A DNA stretch of 64,000 bases from Adiantum capillus-veneris (GCA_014529385.2 CM043960.1:31979396-32043395); one strand, 5' to 3'; shown: positions 24,183 to 35,771, counted from the stretch's first letter. Made by a program: numbers and translations. Notes: generated from the letters alone by a model not told the origin.

Positions 24183-24429
24183 CCCAGGGGATTCACTATT
24201 TGTAAAACTACCATATCACGTGCGTTCAAGACATGTTTGTAAAACCCCTTATCTGTGAATTTTGTTAAGAATATAATGTACCCTTTTCTTTTAAAATCTG
24301 TAAGTTTTTTTCAAATTTGAAAAAATAATGCCCTTCTGTATATATATTTATGTAAGTTTCAAGAACATTAAATACCCTTATGTTGAACTCACGTGATAGG
24401 TTACATTTTTATTAAGTGACCTCCCTGGG
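24183..24429. mobile_element. hAT-like MITE, 247 bp, with 8-bp target duplication
   Basis: It sits in the G2 leader and is absent from the G1 leader. It is flanked by perfect 8-bp direct repeats GGTCCGTA (24175-24182 and 24430-24437). The ends are inverted: CCCAGGGGATTCACT at the left, and the complement of CCCAGGGAGGTCACT at the right (12 of 15 match). The 8-bp duplication and CAGGG ends fit the hAT superfamily. No coding capacity. Confidence 0.75.
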
Positions 24430-24462
24430 GGTCCGTAAGTTGTCCATGAAAGGTTGGGCCTA

Positions 24463-24502
24463 TGTGAGTACACGAATGCGGTGCGTGTGCGGAGAGTGAG
24501 AA

Positions 24503-24576
<74 letters not shown>

Positions 24577-24744
24577 AGGATGTGGGTGGAGCTCCCGAAT
24601 CTCACTGTATGAGCATAGTGTGATAATGAGTGAGAGCTCTTTATTCTTTGTATGTATAAAGAATAAGGAGATAAATGTGGGCGACCGAACACTGGCCAAC
24701 AGACACGGGCAAAGCACGGTGAGGCACACCGCCTTTACCTAACA
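24463..24744 (-). repeat. 3' LTR of copia C3
   Basis: Starts TGTGAGTAC and ends CCTAACA. It contains a run of 34 G (24503-24536) leading into (AG)n to about 24573. The other LTR lacks the G run. Confidence 0.85.
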
Positions 24745-24899
24745 TTCTCCTACTAAAGGCTGTGTGCCGATAACTGCCGAGAAGACTAGCCTACAACTAG
24801 TATATACAAGAGGTGAGAGAAGACGACTCTCAACCTATGCCCACTGGCTCACTCTGTAATCGCTCTAGTATAGATGCAACATGCATACTACTAGGGCTA

Positions 24900-26400
24900 G
24901 AGCTATGATGACACTCCTGATGCGGGTATCGAGTGACGACCTATATGGCTCCACAATGCACAATGCCAGTGTCAGTCATCGCAGGATTGACAACTCCCAC
25001 TGCAAATGCACCAACCGCATAAGCAAGAGTAGGTCTCGAGACCAAAAGGTCATAGATGAGAGACCCAAAATCTAACGAAACATGCACTATGTGTGCCAAC
25101 ATATCCCTGTCCGCAACCTCAGTGCCATATGCATCCTCATCAGGAACCACCTGACAAATGCATCACCATATCAGCATCGTCTGGCAAAGGCATATCTGCT
25201 GAGAATGACAGTAAAATAAAAAAATCAGTAGCATTGCAATCACACACAGTTGTCTGAAGGACATTGTCGCCCTCAAATGTATCAGATGCATCATAGAATA
25301 ATGCATCGGTCTCTGGCTCAACTGATGTCACCTCAACTGATGACTAACAAAGTTGTGCATCCCAAAGATACCATTGTCTCCGTGAACGTCACCACAAGAC
25401 AAATGCACAACGTGGTCTCCATGCACCACATCCGCAAAAGAGACACGCCTCGTCTCTTGCTCCAAACATGGTTGCAAATACACAGAGACTACACCACCTC
25501 GTGTGCCAGAAATATGCAAAGGGTATACGAGACCACTTCTAGCACCTCTGGCTATCACCAGTGATCCCCTATGCATCTGAAATGACCGCTCTCCAAGCAG
25601 TACACAATGTCCACTACTCTGCACTGACACACTCAAATGAGACTTTGGCTGAGTCCTGGTACATAATGTACATTTCATAGCGTAAGCAATGCACCGCTAG
25701 GTAAAGACATGCATACATCTCCAAAGCACCCTTTATGTCATATGATGAACCATCAGTAAACTGCACACAACCAAGTCTCCCACTAGAGAAAGAGCAAAAC
25801 AAGTCACGACGTGGCATCATGTGAAAAACTACATGCTCGTATAGTAGAAAACACATAGACAATGTGCTATCCCAAGACACAAAGTAGTTTGCAGGCAAGC
25901 TAGACTCAAAAGTGACATGCCCGTCATATGCATACTCTCTAGCATCTGTCCTCATAGTAGCACCATGCATTTGCCTCTTCCGCTTCCTCATACGCCTGAA
26001 GCAACGTCGCCTAATATGCCCATCGTGGCCGCAATGCCAGCATGCTAGTTGCGATCGTGAGCGAGAACCGTCTCTAAACTGAAGCGTCTCCATATCCATG
26101 CCAAAACTATGGCAAACAATGCCCGAGATCACAAGACTGTCCCACCCAAGAGCATACCATTGTCTCAAGCAAAGAAGGTGAGCAAACGATCAAGCTCACT
26201 AGCCTCTGCAATAGGCATACATGTCTCGCAAAATTTTGACAGAGTCTCCCCTGAACTGGAGCAAAAGAATCAACAATAAATCGCAATGGAGACAACAACA
26301 AATGCCCAAATGGCCAATCTGTGAATGTATTCATCTGGAATCACCTCACAAAGTCATACACAGAGCCAAACCGCTCTAGCCGGAGTATCACTCAACGCGG
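24900..26400 (-). pseudogene. Copia C3 gag-pol remnants
   Basis: Reading on the minus strand, gag-like fragments lie at about 26334-26107 and a CCHC knuckle (CWHCGHDGHIRRRC) at about 26030. A degraded protease region ending HMMPRRDLF is near 25805. A pre-integrase piece (GSLVIARGARSGLVYPLHIS) lies near 25560-25500. A fragment resembling the RT/RNase H junction (SRPTLAYAVGA) is near 25030. The frames shift between pieces, and the integrase core and RT active site are missing. This is the coding skeleton of an old, internally deleted element. Confidence 0.7.
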
Positions 26401-27858
26401 CGCCACAAATGACATACATATGAGAGTGAAAAATTGCTGTCAAAATGTGTCAATGAATGAATAATGTGCCAGAAAACCGTAGCATACACAAGCATACGCA
26501 AATCCTCACTCCGCGAGAGTGGGTACAAGAACACCAAACCGTGTCCAAACTGAGAGAACCTGTCAAAAGTGAGAGTAAACACTCGATCACTGTAAAAGTG
26601 GGAATATATCGACCACTGTACAAGATGCATAACACTGCAAAGTTTTATGGCAAGAAGACGAGGAAAAACGAACAAAAATTCCTTTGCAAAATGAGTCAAA
26701 ACTCAACACAAACCGCAAGCCAAAAACTTACAGATAACTGTCAGAGTGGGAGCCAAGTCGACCACTAAACCATCAGAGAGCAAACTACGGATACGCATAA
26801 AACATGGCGAGAAATCTTGGGAAATATCCGACAGAATCTTCCCTGGAAACTAAGCAAAAACTCAAAAAATATCACCAAATACGCATGACAATAGACATTG
26901 TCTCAGTAGCTAAATCCACAAATGGTCTACATGCAATGCCAAAAGCTTGGCAAACTTGCTCACTCCTGACCGAGTAGCGCTATGGACGTGTACCTGTCCA
27001 AAAAACACTGCAAACCTGTAAACCTGCTACCTGCAAGCTATGGATAGCTGAAACTGTATCCGCATAATGCATACATAGCATGAAACTGCACAAAATCGTG
27101 CTAAAAACGCTCTCTGAAATGCCCCACACAGTCAAACAATGCGCATGAAACCGCATCCGGATGTGTAACGATCCGAAAGTCACATCTCAAAGTATTACTT
27201 GCATATGCAAAAACAAGGTGAATTCTCTCTCAAATAGCACCACAATGTGCCATACATAGCCAAAGATGAAAACCGCATCACTCTCTACATTGTAGGAATC
27301 AAACTGCAAAACCTCAATATGTCGAGATTGTTGACAGGCTACTGCAAAAAATTCAGCGCTCAGAATTTTAAAATTTTGATATGACCAACACATTCGGAAC
27401 GTGCCAAAACCCCAGGTAGACTCTTGAATCACGTGTATTCGAGTCTGGGTGTGAGAGATATGCCAAAAACCTCCGTTTTTGGCCCAAAAATGCAGCATAA
27501 ACTTGCTGTTGTTGCACCTGCTATAATTCACAGCAGAATTTTGGAAAATGGGTATCATCATCGTATTTGGAATGTACCAAAACTCCAACCTAGACTCCTA
27601 GATCATATCCATTCGACTCCATGTGACGGAGATATGCAAAAAACATTGTTTCGGGAGCCAAAAACAAGCTACAACACTTCTTGTTCCTGCTCTTTTTCTG
27701 CAAAATTCAGCAATGGCTTGCTACACAAGCTAAATAAACATGTCTAAGCTGAGATCTGACACCGTCGAGCTGTATCCACCTCTGCCGAGCTCAAGCCGCC
27801 ATAGCCGAGCTTTGTCGCTTTCGTCTCATCGAGAAGCCGTTCCACGCGTGTCGCCAAA

Positions 27859-27872
27859 GCTCTGATACCAAT
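27859..27872 (-). promoter_or_regulatory. tRNA-iMet primer binding site of C3
   Basis: The complement of ATTGGTATCAGAGC is adjacent to the 5' LTR at 27873, which sets the element's orientation. Confidence 0.85.
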
Positions 27873-27900
27873 TATGAGTACGTGAAAGCGGTGCGTGTGC

Positions 27901-27959
<59 letters not shown>

Positions 27960-28127
27960 ATAGGATGTGGTGGAGCTCCCCAATCTCAATGTATGAGCAC
28001 AATGTGAGAATGAGTGAGAGCTCCTTATTCTTTGTATGCATAAAGAATAAGGAGATAAATGTGGGCGGCAGACACTGGCCGGTAGACATGGGTAAAGCAC
28101 GGTGAGGCACACCGCCTTTACCTAACA
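27873..28127 (-). repeat. 5' LTR of copia C3
   Basis: Matches 24463-24744 apart from the G run. It holds a (GA)n tract at 27903-27957 and ends CCTAACA. Confidence 0.85.
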
Positions 28128-28462
28128 GCCTTTTTATTGCAATAGGGTAAGTGGGACAGGGATCTATTATCTTGGTTGAGAAGGACTTAGTTCGAGGTAC
28201 ACCGTTGGGAACTATAGTCTTAATAATGGAGCCTCTCATGGCTTGCCTTTGGCTTTACTATTATTGAGCTATGAGCAAGCTCAACAGGAACCATAATCAA
28301 CCGGAAAATATTTGACCCTCTCCACTAGTCTTTGCAATCAACAGTGTCTAAACCACGAGTGTGGCTACTTGAGAACTGATTTTCAAAGGTGAAGAAGAGT
28401 AGCCACTAAGGTTTTTGAGGGTATCAAAGCACAAAGTAATCCTATACATAAGCTTAAATAGT

Positions 28463-30422
28463 ATGGTTGACAATAACCAAGGGAGTAGAATAAACATTGA
28501 TAACTTTGATTCTGCACATGAAGGTGCTAATGATGATGCCCCCATGTTTGTCAATGAAGATGTGGCTCCACGAAGACGGCGATCTAGACGGCCACCAACT
28601 CCCCCCAAGAGGAAACGGTCAACCCATAGTCCTCCTCGTCACTCTAAAAGGGAAGAGAGGAAGCAAAGGAAGAAAAGGGCAAGAAAGAAGTCACTCTCTT
28701 CTCCTTCTTCTTCACCTTCCTCCTCTTCCAACAAAAGCTATGGCTATTCTCCTAGAGAATACAAGAGGGGAGGACATCGCAAATCTTACCTTGCATGGCG
28801 AAGGTCACAAAAGCTCAAGAAGTTCAAAGAGGGAGGAAAGAGTATCTCTTTTCTCACCTATAATGGCACCTTTGGTGCCACAAAGTGCCACAAAGTCTTG
28901 GCTTTCATCCAGCAGTTTGATGCGGCCTTTGGATACGAGGGCTTCACGGATTCCTCCAAGCTACGCCATGTAGCTATGCACTTCCAAAACTTGGCTCCTC
29001 AATGGTGGGCTAGCCTTCATGGCAATAACGAAGCCCCAAAGACATGGAAAACTCTACAAGTTTCCATCATGAAGCAAATCCTTGCAAGAAATACAAAGGA
29101 CAAAGTGCTTATCAAATGGCGGAGTTTGAAGCTTCTCTCCCATGAGTCTATCCACAAATACGTGGACAAGTTTTGGGATTTACATCTCAAGGCTATTGTC
29201 TTTCAAAAGATATACTTTGCCAAGAAAAAGCAACAATTTTGTGCGGGATTACCTGAAGAGATGGCCGAGTACGTCAACTCCCAACGGCCTAGTTCTATCA
29301 CCAAAGTAATCCACCACACTATGGTTGCTTCGCACATCAATTTCCAACAAGGGTCTAGAAGGAATGTCAAATCCATGGAAAGCAGAGACAAAAGTGATGC
29401 AAAGGGGAAAACCAATGCCCAAAATTCTTCCCAAGGCAATTTCAACAACAACAATCAGCTAAAGGAGAAGGGAGTTTATAAAGGTAAAAACAAACCCTCT
29501 CCTGAAGAGCTTGAAAATTTTCACAAGGACCATAAATGTTTTAAATGTGGGGAGCAAGGACATGGTTATCGTTCTTGCCCCAAGAGAAATGCCTGCAATG
29601 AGACTCCTAGAGCTTCCACTATCGAAGCTCCAAAAGAGGATGCTCATTGCAAAGGATTACCTCTCTCCTATGCTTAGGGAAAGGTAAGGGAGCATGATGC
29701 CTTCATCTTGTTTGACCCTTGCTCTACTCACAACTTCATATCAGCGGAGTTGGCCACCACCAAGTTGGGCATTCAAGCTTTTGAGATGGGAGATACTGTA
29801 ACATCCGATACAGCTTTCAAGGGACAGGAAGCCTCTGTTACTCCCTTGATTGAGAAGTTGAGGCTTCATGTCTAAAGCTATGTCAACAAAGAAGACTTTC
29901 TCATCTCTCCTCTCCAACATGAGGATGCTATCCTAGGGGCACCATGGTTCAACCGCATGGCTGCCAACATGAAGTTCCCTAAAAGGAGAATCTACTTCAC
30001 CTACAGGGGAAAGAGCATGTATATAGATGCTAGTGAGTCTGGTTGTACTATACCACTTGTAAATCCTCCTGCTTTTGATAAATCAATGAAGAGCTCAGTT
30101 TCTGCGTACATGATTTTTGTCAAAGAGTCCTTAAAAGATCCTAATGTTTCATCAAATGTAAATGGTAGGAATCGAGAAGAGTTGGACTTGTCTAAGTTTC
30201 TAAAAGAATTCCAAGATGTGTTCATCGATGATATGCCTATGGACTTACCTCCAAAATGTGGGGATGATGACCATCAAATTGAGCTCCTACCAGGAAGCTC
30301 ACCACCTAACAAGCCTCCTTATTGAGTTTCCCAAGCTCAACAAGAGGAGATCATGAGGCAAGTACAAGAATTGGTAGACAAAGGGATGGTGAGGCCTATC
30401 TCTTCTCCCATTTGTTCTTCAG
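28463..30422 (+). pseudogene. Gypsy G2 gag-protease, truncated by C1b
   Basis: Starts at ATG 28463 (MVDNNQGSR), matching MADNNQESR of G1 at 52550. The order is a short acidic N-terminus, an Arg/Ser/Pro-rich stretch, the retrotransposon gag domain, a CCHC knuckle (CFKCGEQGHGYRSC) near 29540, and a protease region (FDPCSTHNF, where G1 has FDPGST) near 29710. The frame has stops at 29675 (TAG, G1 has TGG), 29873 (TAA, G1 has CAA) and 30324 (TGA, G1 has CGA). Compared with G1 it lacks an internal stretch of roughly 240 bp after MFVN. It ends where C1b was inserted, at the start of RT. Confidence 0.9.
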
Positions 30423-30563
30423 TGTTGGAATTCAGGCCAACTAGCTGGACATCCCACTTACTACTAACCCATCTACTAACTTAACCATGTATACACTTAT
30501 TCTTTAATACAATAGAATAAGGAGCTGCAACAAGATAACATTGCTATGCGCTCCATCCAAAGC

Positions 30564-30641
<78 letters not shown>

Positions 30642-30669
30642 CTCGCACACGCTTTCTGCGGCACCTTCA
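30423..30669 (+). repeat. 5' LTR of copia C1b
   Basis: Starts TGTTGGAATTCAG and ends CACCTTCA, with a (CT)n tract at about 30567-30638. Confidence 0.92.
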
Positions 30670-30671
30670 AA

Positions 30672-30683
30672 TGGTATCAGAGC
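30672..30683 (+). promoter_or_regulatory. tRNA-iMet primer binding site of C1b
   Basis: TGGTATCAGAGC, complete here, two bases after the LTR end. Confidence 0.88.
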
Positions 30684-31059
30684 TAGGTTTGTGCCTCCGT
30701 TTTCGCGTTCACGCGCGTGCGCACTTTCAAAAGTGCAAACATGTTTCCGATTTCGGCATCGACAAATTCAACGTTCCAAGGCATCCTGATGTTTTACCCC
30801 CTTTCGAAGTTGTTCGTGCAGTCGAAAGCTTCATCTGGGCTATGCTTCAGGAGTTGTATTTTTCAACTCCACTTTTGCTATAGATACAGATATAGGTACA
30901 AGACACAGGTACAAGTTGTTCATAGACTATTTTGGGATTGTATATATTCGTTTTATGGCTATTATGTGCTATTGAGGTGATGTTTATGGGCTAATTAGGA
31001 GCACTTTTCGGCATCGACATTGTCTTGGGTTTTTCAGTCATCCATCTCCTCACAGGTTC

Positions 31060-31660
31060 TGTTAGCTCTCACGGCTCACGGACACCCTATCACCTACGAC
31101 GGACGTTGTAACCTACGACGGACGTTGTATTATTTATTTGGTAGAGTTAGGTATCGGGCTTGTCGGTCCAATAGGAAAAGGGTAAGAGTGATCACCGATG
31201 AGAGGCGCACTCTAACTGGAACATTCAAGGGATTAGTTGGCTAAGCATGGGCGCCCAAGTGTGAATGGGGCGAGCTCATATAAAAGTCAACTAAACCTAA
31301 AATTCACTCATTCTTTCATTTGTGCAATAGCAGAGTGCTCTTGCTCCATCTCCATCTTCTTCTTCTTCATCTCCTTGTGTGTGTGTGTGTGTATGTGTGT
31401 GTGTGAGAGAGAGAGAGTGTGAGATCGAGCATTGCGACGACGGCACGACGGCGGCGAAGCGGTTGAGCGCGGCGAAGCGGCGGCTCCTTCTTCTTTGCAG
31501 CGAGGAATCCTCCACGAAGCAAGCGTAGAGCGGTGAGTGACACACCATCGCCTTCTTTGAGCTTACTAGTTTAGGCTTGTTGTGTGCTTGGAGCCATTTG
31601 TAGCTCGCACACGGTGTATCGGCAAGTTCCTTGCATTGACACGTGCGACATACGCGCACA
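31060..31660 (+). repeat. 5' LTR of G3
   Basis: Starts TGTTAGC and ends GCGCACA. It contains a short direct repeat (CCTACGACGGACGTTGTA, 31092 onward and repeated), a TATA-like box at 31278 and a (TG)n(AG)n tract near 31377-31418. Confidence 0.85.
31278..31285 (+). promoter_or_regulatory. Candidate TATA box in the G3 LTR
   Basis: ATATAAAA lies in the central part of the 5' LTR, about 380 bp before its end, where an LTR promoter is expected. Transcription is not shown by sequence alone. Confidence 0.5.
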
Positions 31661-31664
31661 TTTT

Positions 31665-31682
31665 TGGCGCCGTTGTCGGGGA
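31665..31682 (+). promoter_or_regulatory. tRNA-Asp-type primer binding site of G3
   Basis: TGGCGCCGTTGTCGGGGA is four bases after the LTR end and differs by one base from the Athila/Tat primer site I know (GTTGCC). Confidence 0.8.
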
Positions 31683-31870
31683 ATGCTGTGCATTAAGCTC
31701 GAGTAGCACTGTGCTTCTTTTGTGGTGCAATTTCAATTGTAGAAAAGGCAAGGAAGGAGGGTGTGTGTGTTGAGAAGAAGGATTTTGTGTTATACTGTGT
31801 GTTTTTTTTGTTAATGGAGTTTTCAAAGGTACCGTGTTTATTCTCTGTGTATTAAGGTTGTTAGTTTTCT

Positions 31871-34800
31871 TTGACACATGTAGTCTCTCGAGCGCCTTCA
31901 CCCACGGTGCCTTCTCATTTAGGTGACTTGGCAACATTTGCTCAAGCTATCGGTCGATCTATTGCTGAGAATATGTGTTACACGCCTGATAGAGAGCCTA
32001 GAAGTAAGGCAGTACAAATAGCCAAGCTCACACAAAAATTTAGTGGAGACGGGGATGTGAGAAAGCATATCGAAGTGTTTGAACAAATATGAGATTCTCT
32101 AGGAGAGCACAATGACCTACATAAGAGCAATGCTTTAAACCTAAACTTAGGTGGAAAGGCTGGGGATTGGTATAGAACCCTAAGGGTGGAAGAAAAAACG
32201 ATTTACCCTACTCTTAGGAGACTGTTCTTAAAAGAATACATACAAGAGGGAGTGCTTTGGGGTGTAGCCTCTCAGCTCCAGAAAGCCCAACGAGAGGAAG
32301 GAGAGTCGGTGAGAGATTTTATAAGTCGCTTGAAGCATTTTAATTCTCATTGTAATCCAAATGAGTGCTTCAACAAATAACCAATTGCTTGATAGATTCA
32401 TTAGGGGATTATGACATGAGGATATCTACAATGGCCTAGTCATTAGAGGTATCACCACTTGGGAAGCAGTCACCACCAATGTGATCCAATTGGAGGATAA
32501 TTTAATGATTCAAGGAGAAAGAGTGTCTGTTGAGACTAAATCTATTAGCTCGCAAGCATTAGGGCATCAGCCAATGACCCTAAAGCCTATTGCTAAGGAG
32601 CCAAAGATATCTGAGATGACTTTAGCAGATCCCACCAAGGCTATTCAAGAGAGTCTTAGAGACAATTGTGCTCCGCAAAACAATCATATGTATCCAAGAA
32701 GGGAGCAGCAATGGTGCTCATTATGCTATGGACTGCATAGTACTAGTGAATGCCCTACTTTTAGAGTAAAATTCAATGGGAACTGCAATGCATGTGGAAG
32801 GTATGGTCATCAAGCTAAGGATTGCATAGTATTTAAGCACGCGATGGCCAATAGACCAACCTTAGCATGGACATACACATCGCGAGTGCCTGCATTGATG
32901 TCGGCCCCACCTCTTGAACAAACGTCACAACACATGGTCCCTAGGGCCCAAAATGTTGTTCAAACAACACCCTTACCACCTCAGTGTTAGGACCGCAACC
33001 ACCACATCCGAGAATCACTTCTGTGAATCAAGTGGGTTGTGAGTCATCTATTGCTTGTTTGGAAGGCTGTGAGGAAGATATAGACCCTAATATTGCCTAT
33101 GGGATAGATGCGCTTGAAGAAAGTCCACAATACTACATGGAGGACTATTGGGGACAAGTCAAACTTGCCTATCAAGTAGCTGCTCTTGCTGCAAGAGGCC
33201 AAAATATCAATTACACTGCCAAGAGACCACCTCTTCAATGCTATGAGTGTGGAGGTCCACATAGTGTAGCCGAGTGTCCTATTAGGCTACAAAAGAACGC
33301 CACACTAATGCAAACCAATCAAGCGAGCACGTCTACAATGCCGATACTCATGTGTAATCGATGTGGCATAGATCATTTGATTGCCCAATGTCCAAATAAT
33401 CCAAATGCACCGAAGATCACGCCATTAAACTTGATTGAAGTTACCAAGGAGCCATCACCAAGTACACCCGTGGTACCAGTAAACGTACTCACACGATCGA
33501 TGCTCCAAAAACAAAATCATATTCTTGAGGAAAGAGACACGGCATCAATTGCCCAATGTCAGAAAAAGAAGAAAACACGAAGAAAGAGATCGCAAAAAGC
33601 AGCGAAGTCAGACCCCAATTCAAAGACCAACGTAGGGACTGGTGACGACCCCGTATATATGAACGATGTTGAAGAAGATTCTAATTCAGGTGAAACCATG
33701 GAGACCAAAACGACCACTAACATAGAAACCAACAAGGAAGATCTTCATGAGCCACAATGGCCAGGATCCAAAAAGAAGATAGGAACTTACCCAAACCCTA
33801 CAGAGGAGATTGAGCGAGTCAAGAAAATAAGGAGTTTGGTAGAAGATACCCAAAGGGATCTAGAACCAGCACCTAGGAAGATCCAGATTACAGACACCGT
33901 GTTCCCTACGCAACAACAACCTCACCAAGTCCATAGACCCTTGGACATACCTAGTATCATCCAAGAAGAAAGTGACTTAAAGTCATGGGAAAGTGGGCGT
34001 AATCACTTCTTGATGGAAAGAATGTTTACAGAGGGACTACCTGATCATATCAAAGAAATGGAGATCCCATCTTCCCCACGTCAAGGGACTGAGGCCCAAA
34101 AGATGCCATTAAATATTGCCAAAATGATGGATTTCATGGCTTCCGAAGTTAGAACCACCATCATGTCCAAACTATATGGAGACCCAGAGCTATTCTTAGC
34201 TCTTCGAGCTTTCCTCAATGGAGAACTGAAGGTCGGGCTACCACAATTTGCACAGATAGATGGAGCTAGGGAGATGCCAATAGAGGAGGAACACTTAGAT
34301 CCACAACCCAGATCCACAACCCAACCTAGATGAGAACTCTGTTGTTGTAGAAATACCTCTTAACAAGTTGGGACAATACTTTGAGGGAGATGAATCCAAT
34401 GCAACCATACCAATCACTACCAAGGGATTAATTGTGAAGGGAATCCTTGATGGTGGCGCTGGGGTTAGCATTGTGACTAGAAATTGCTGGGAAACTATGG
34501 GAAGACCTCACCTTGCAAACACAACCGTAGTAGTAAAGATGGCCAATGGCTCTATTGTTAAACCTATTGGGATGCTAGAAGATCTCAAGATCAAGGTCTT
34601 TGGACATAAACCACAAATACCAATCTTCATTGTTATGGATTTCTCCAAGCACACTATGGCATCTGAGATGATCTTAGGACGTCCTTTCATGAGGGAAGCA
34701 AAAATGGTGCATGATTGGTCTAAAAACCATGTCTACTTGCAGTTCCAAGATTCTGTTATTCGAGTAGATCTTGTTACTAATCAAGCACATCCTCTAGGAA

Positions 34801-35706
34801 ACAAGTTTATAATTGATCATAGATCTGACACCACAGTTCACTCGGCCCCATTGAAGTATTGTTACACGTGTAAAGCGGACACTGATGTTGGGGAAGATTC
34901 TCCTTATATGGATGTACCACCTGGGATGACTGAGTCGGACAATGTGGATTGGGTCCACCTAGCAGCAACCATAGACACTTGGGGAAACAAGGGGATGACC
35001 TGGGTAACACCTGAGGGGGATGAAATGCCACCACTCGTACCCTTAAATATGCTAGAAGCAATGCATATAGCCTCTGACAAGACTCATCCTCATATAACGA
35101 AGAAAACATACAAGTGGGTCCCTAAAGCTTCTTTAGCGACCATGGCCAATGATAAAACACAGAAGCCTCGTAAGAAACGTCCCACTCGCTCTAAGAAAAG
35201 TAAGAAAATGTTGCGTTGGATTCCCAAACGACTGTTGGAAGCCCAAGGCTACTATAAAGGAAATGATCAAATCTGGGTGCCAAAACGTAAATTGTGTTCT
35301 TACTTGTCACCGGGCCCATGTGAGCTCAATCCTGTAACTCCAAAACGAATTGACGATCGCGGAAAGAAAAAAAATCACAGAATGCTACACACCCGCTCTA
35401 GAGCTAGTTTGGGTACCAAAGAAAGAACGATTTGTTCCACCTAGCTCAGAAACAGGGAAAGCAAATGAAGCTTCTTGCTCTTCATGTAGTTCCTATACGA
35501 AAATAGAAGCTTCGACACAACCTCCACCTACCATTGTACATATCCATACAAGCAAGAAAGAGTTTACACCTCCCGTTGTAAGTTCACCACCTACAACGAT
35601 GTTGCAAATAAAATCATGGGAGAGTACCTTACCACCCTTGCAACTAGATGAAATGCATAGAGTGGCCGAAAACTATTGGTTAAAGCCTTCACCTATAACA
35701 ACTTAG
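31871..35706 (+). pseudogene. G3 gag-protease with four zinc knuckles, frame-broken
   Basis: The retrotransposon gag domain spans about 32000-32440 (phrases such as KFSGDGDVRKHIEVFEQ and SQLQKAQREEGESV). Knuckles follow: CSLCYGLHSTSEC near 32719, CNACGRYGHQAKDC near 32782, CYECGGPHSVAEC near 33238 and CNRCGIDHLIAQC near 33352. Three have the short spacing CX2CX3HX4C and one is canonical. A Lys/Glu-rich linker follows. Then an aspartic protease-like domain has DGGAGVSIV near 34449 and ILGRPF near 34672. After it come four W-[VI]-P-K motifs. Breaks are a TGA at 32090, a frameshift near 32375, a TGA near 32412, a frameshift near 32984, a 13-bp duplication at 34298-34323 and a shift near an A8 run (35367). 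The start codon is unclear. Confidence 0.82.
34298..34323 (+). repeat. 13-bp tandem duplication that breaks the G3 frame
   Basis: GATCCACAACCCA is present twice (34298-34310 and 34311-34323). The extra 13 bases shift the frame: the upstream frame stops at 34331, while the frame that leads into the protease is open across the repeat. Confidence 0.88.
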
Positions 35707-35758
35707 AACAACTAGTTTCAAAGGGTGAAGACATCATTTCAAATGGTATGATCTACCC

Positions 35759-35771
35759 AAGGGGGGAGTGT
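35759..35771 (+). promoter_or_regulatory. Polypurine-tract-like run in G3
   Basis: AAGGGGGGAGTG lies after the gag-protease region. A second similar run, AGGGGGAGTG, is at about 36420, after the extra ORF. One may be the true 3' polypurine tract. Neither directly abuts a recognisable LTR start. Confidence 0.4.

Larger units (their letters stand above)
24463..28127 (-). mobile_element. Decayed copia element C3 inside the G2 leader
   Basis: LTRs are 24463-24744 and 27873-28127, both with (GA)n tracts. The primer-site complement GCTCTGATACCAAT (27859-27872) directly precedes the right LTR, so the element reads on the minus strand. The flanks GCCTA (24458-24462) and GCCTT (28128-28132) are a 4/5 target duplication. 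The right LTR starts TATGAG where the left has TGTGAG. Only 3.67 kb remain: a long leader (27858 to about 26400) and eroded gag, protease, pre-integrase and RNase H fragments. Most of integrase and RT is deleted. Confidence 0.85.
22659..30422 (+). mobile_element. Gypsy element G2, 5' part, heavily nested
   Basis: Same family as G1 (40654-54582) in opposite orientation. It comprises a 5' LTR (22659-24129), a tRNA-iMet primer site, a leader interrupted by a MITE (24183-24429) and by copia C3 (24463-28127), and then gag and protease up to 30422. There copia C1b interrupts the start of RT. The rest of pol and the 3' LTR were not found beyond C1b, so this copy is truncated. Joining across C3 gives a leader that matches the G1 leader at 52551-52964. 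Confidence 0.88.

Noticed and set aside
24378-24729. Frames with poly-Pro and Ser-Leu
   Set aside because: Translation of the G run and GA tract in the C3 LTR.
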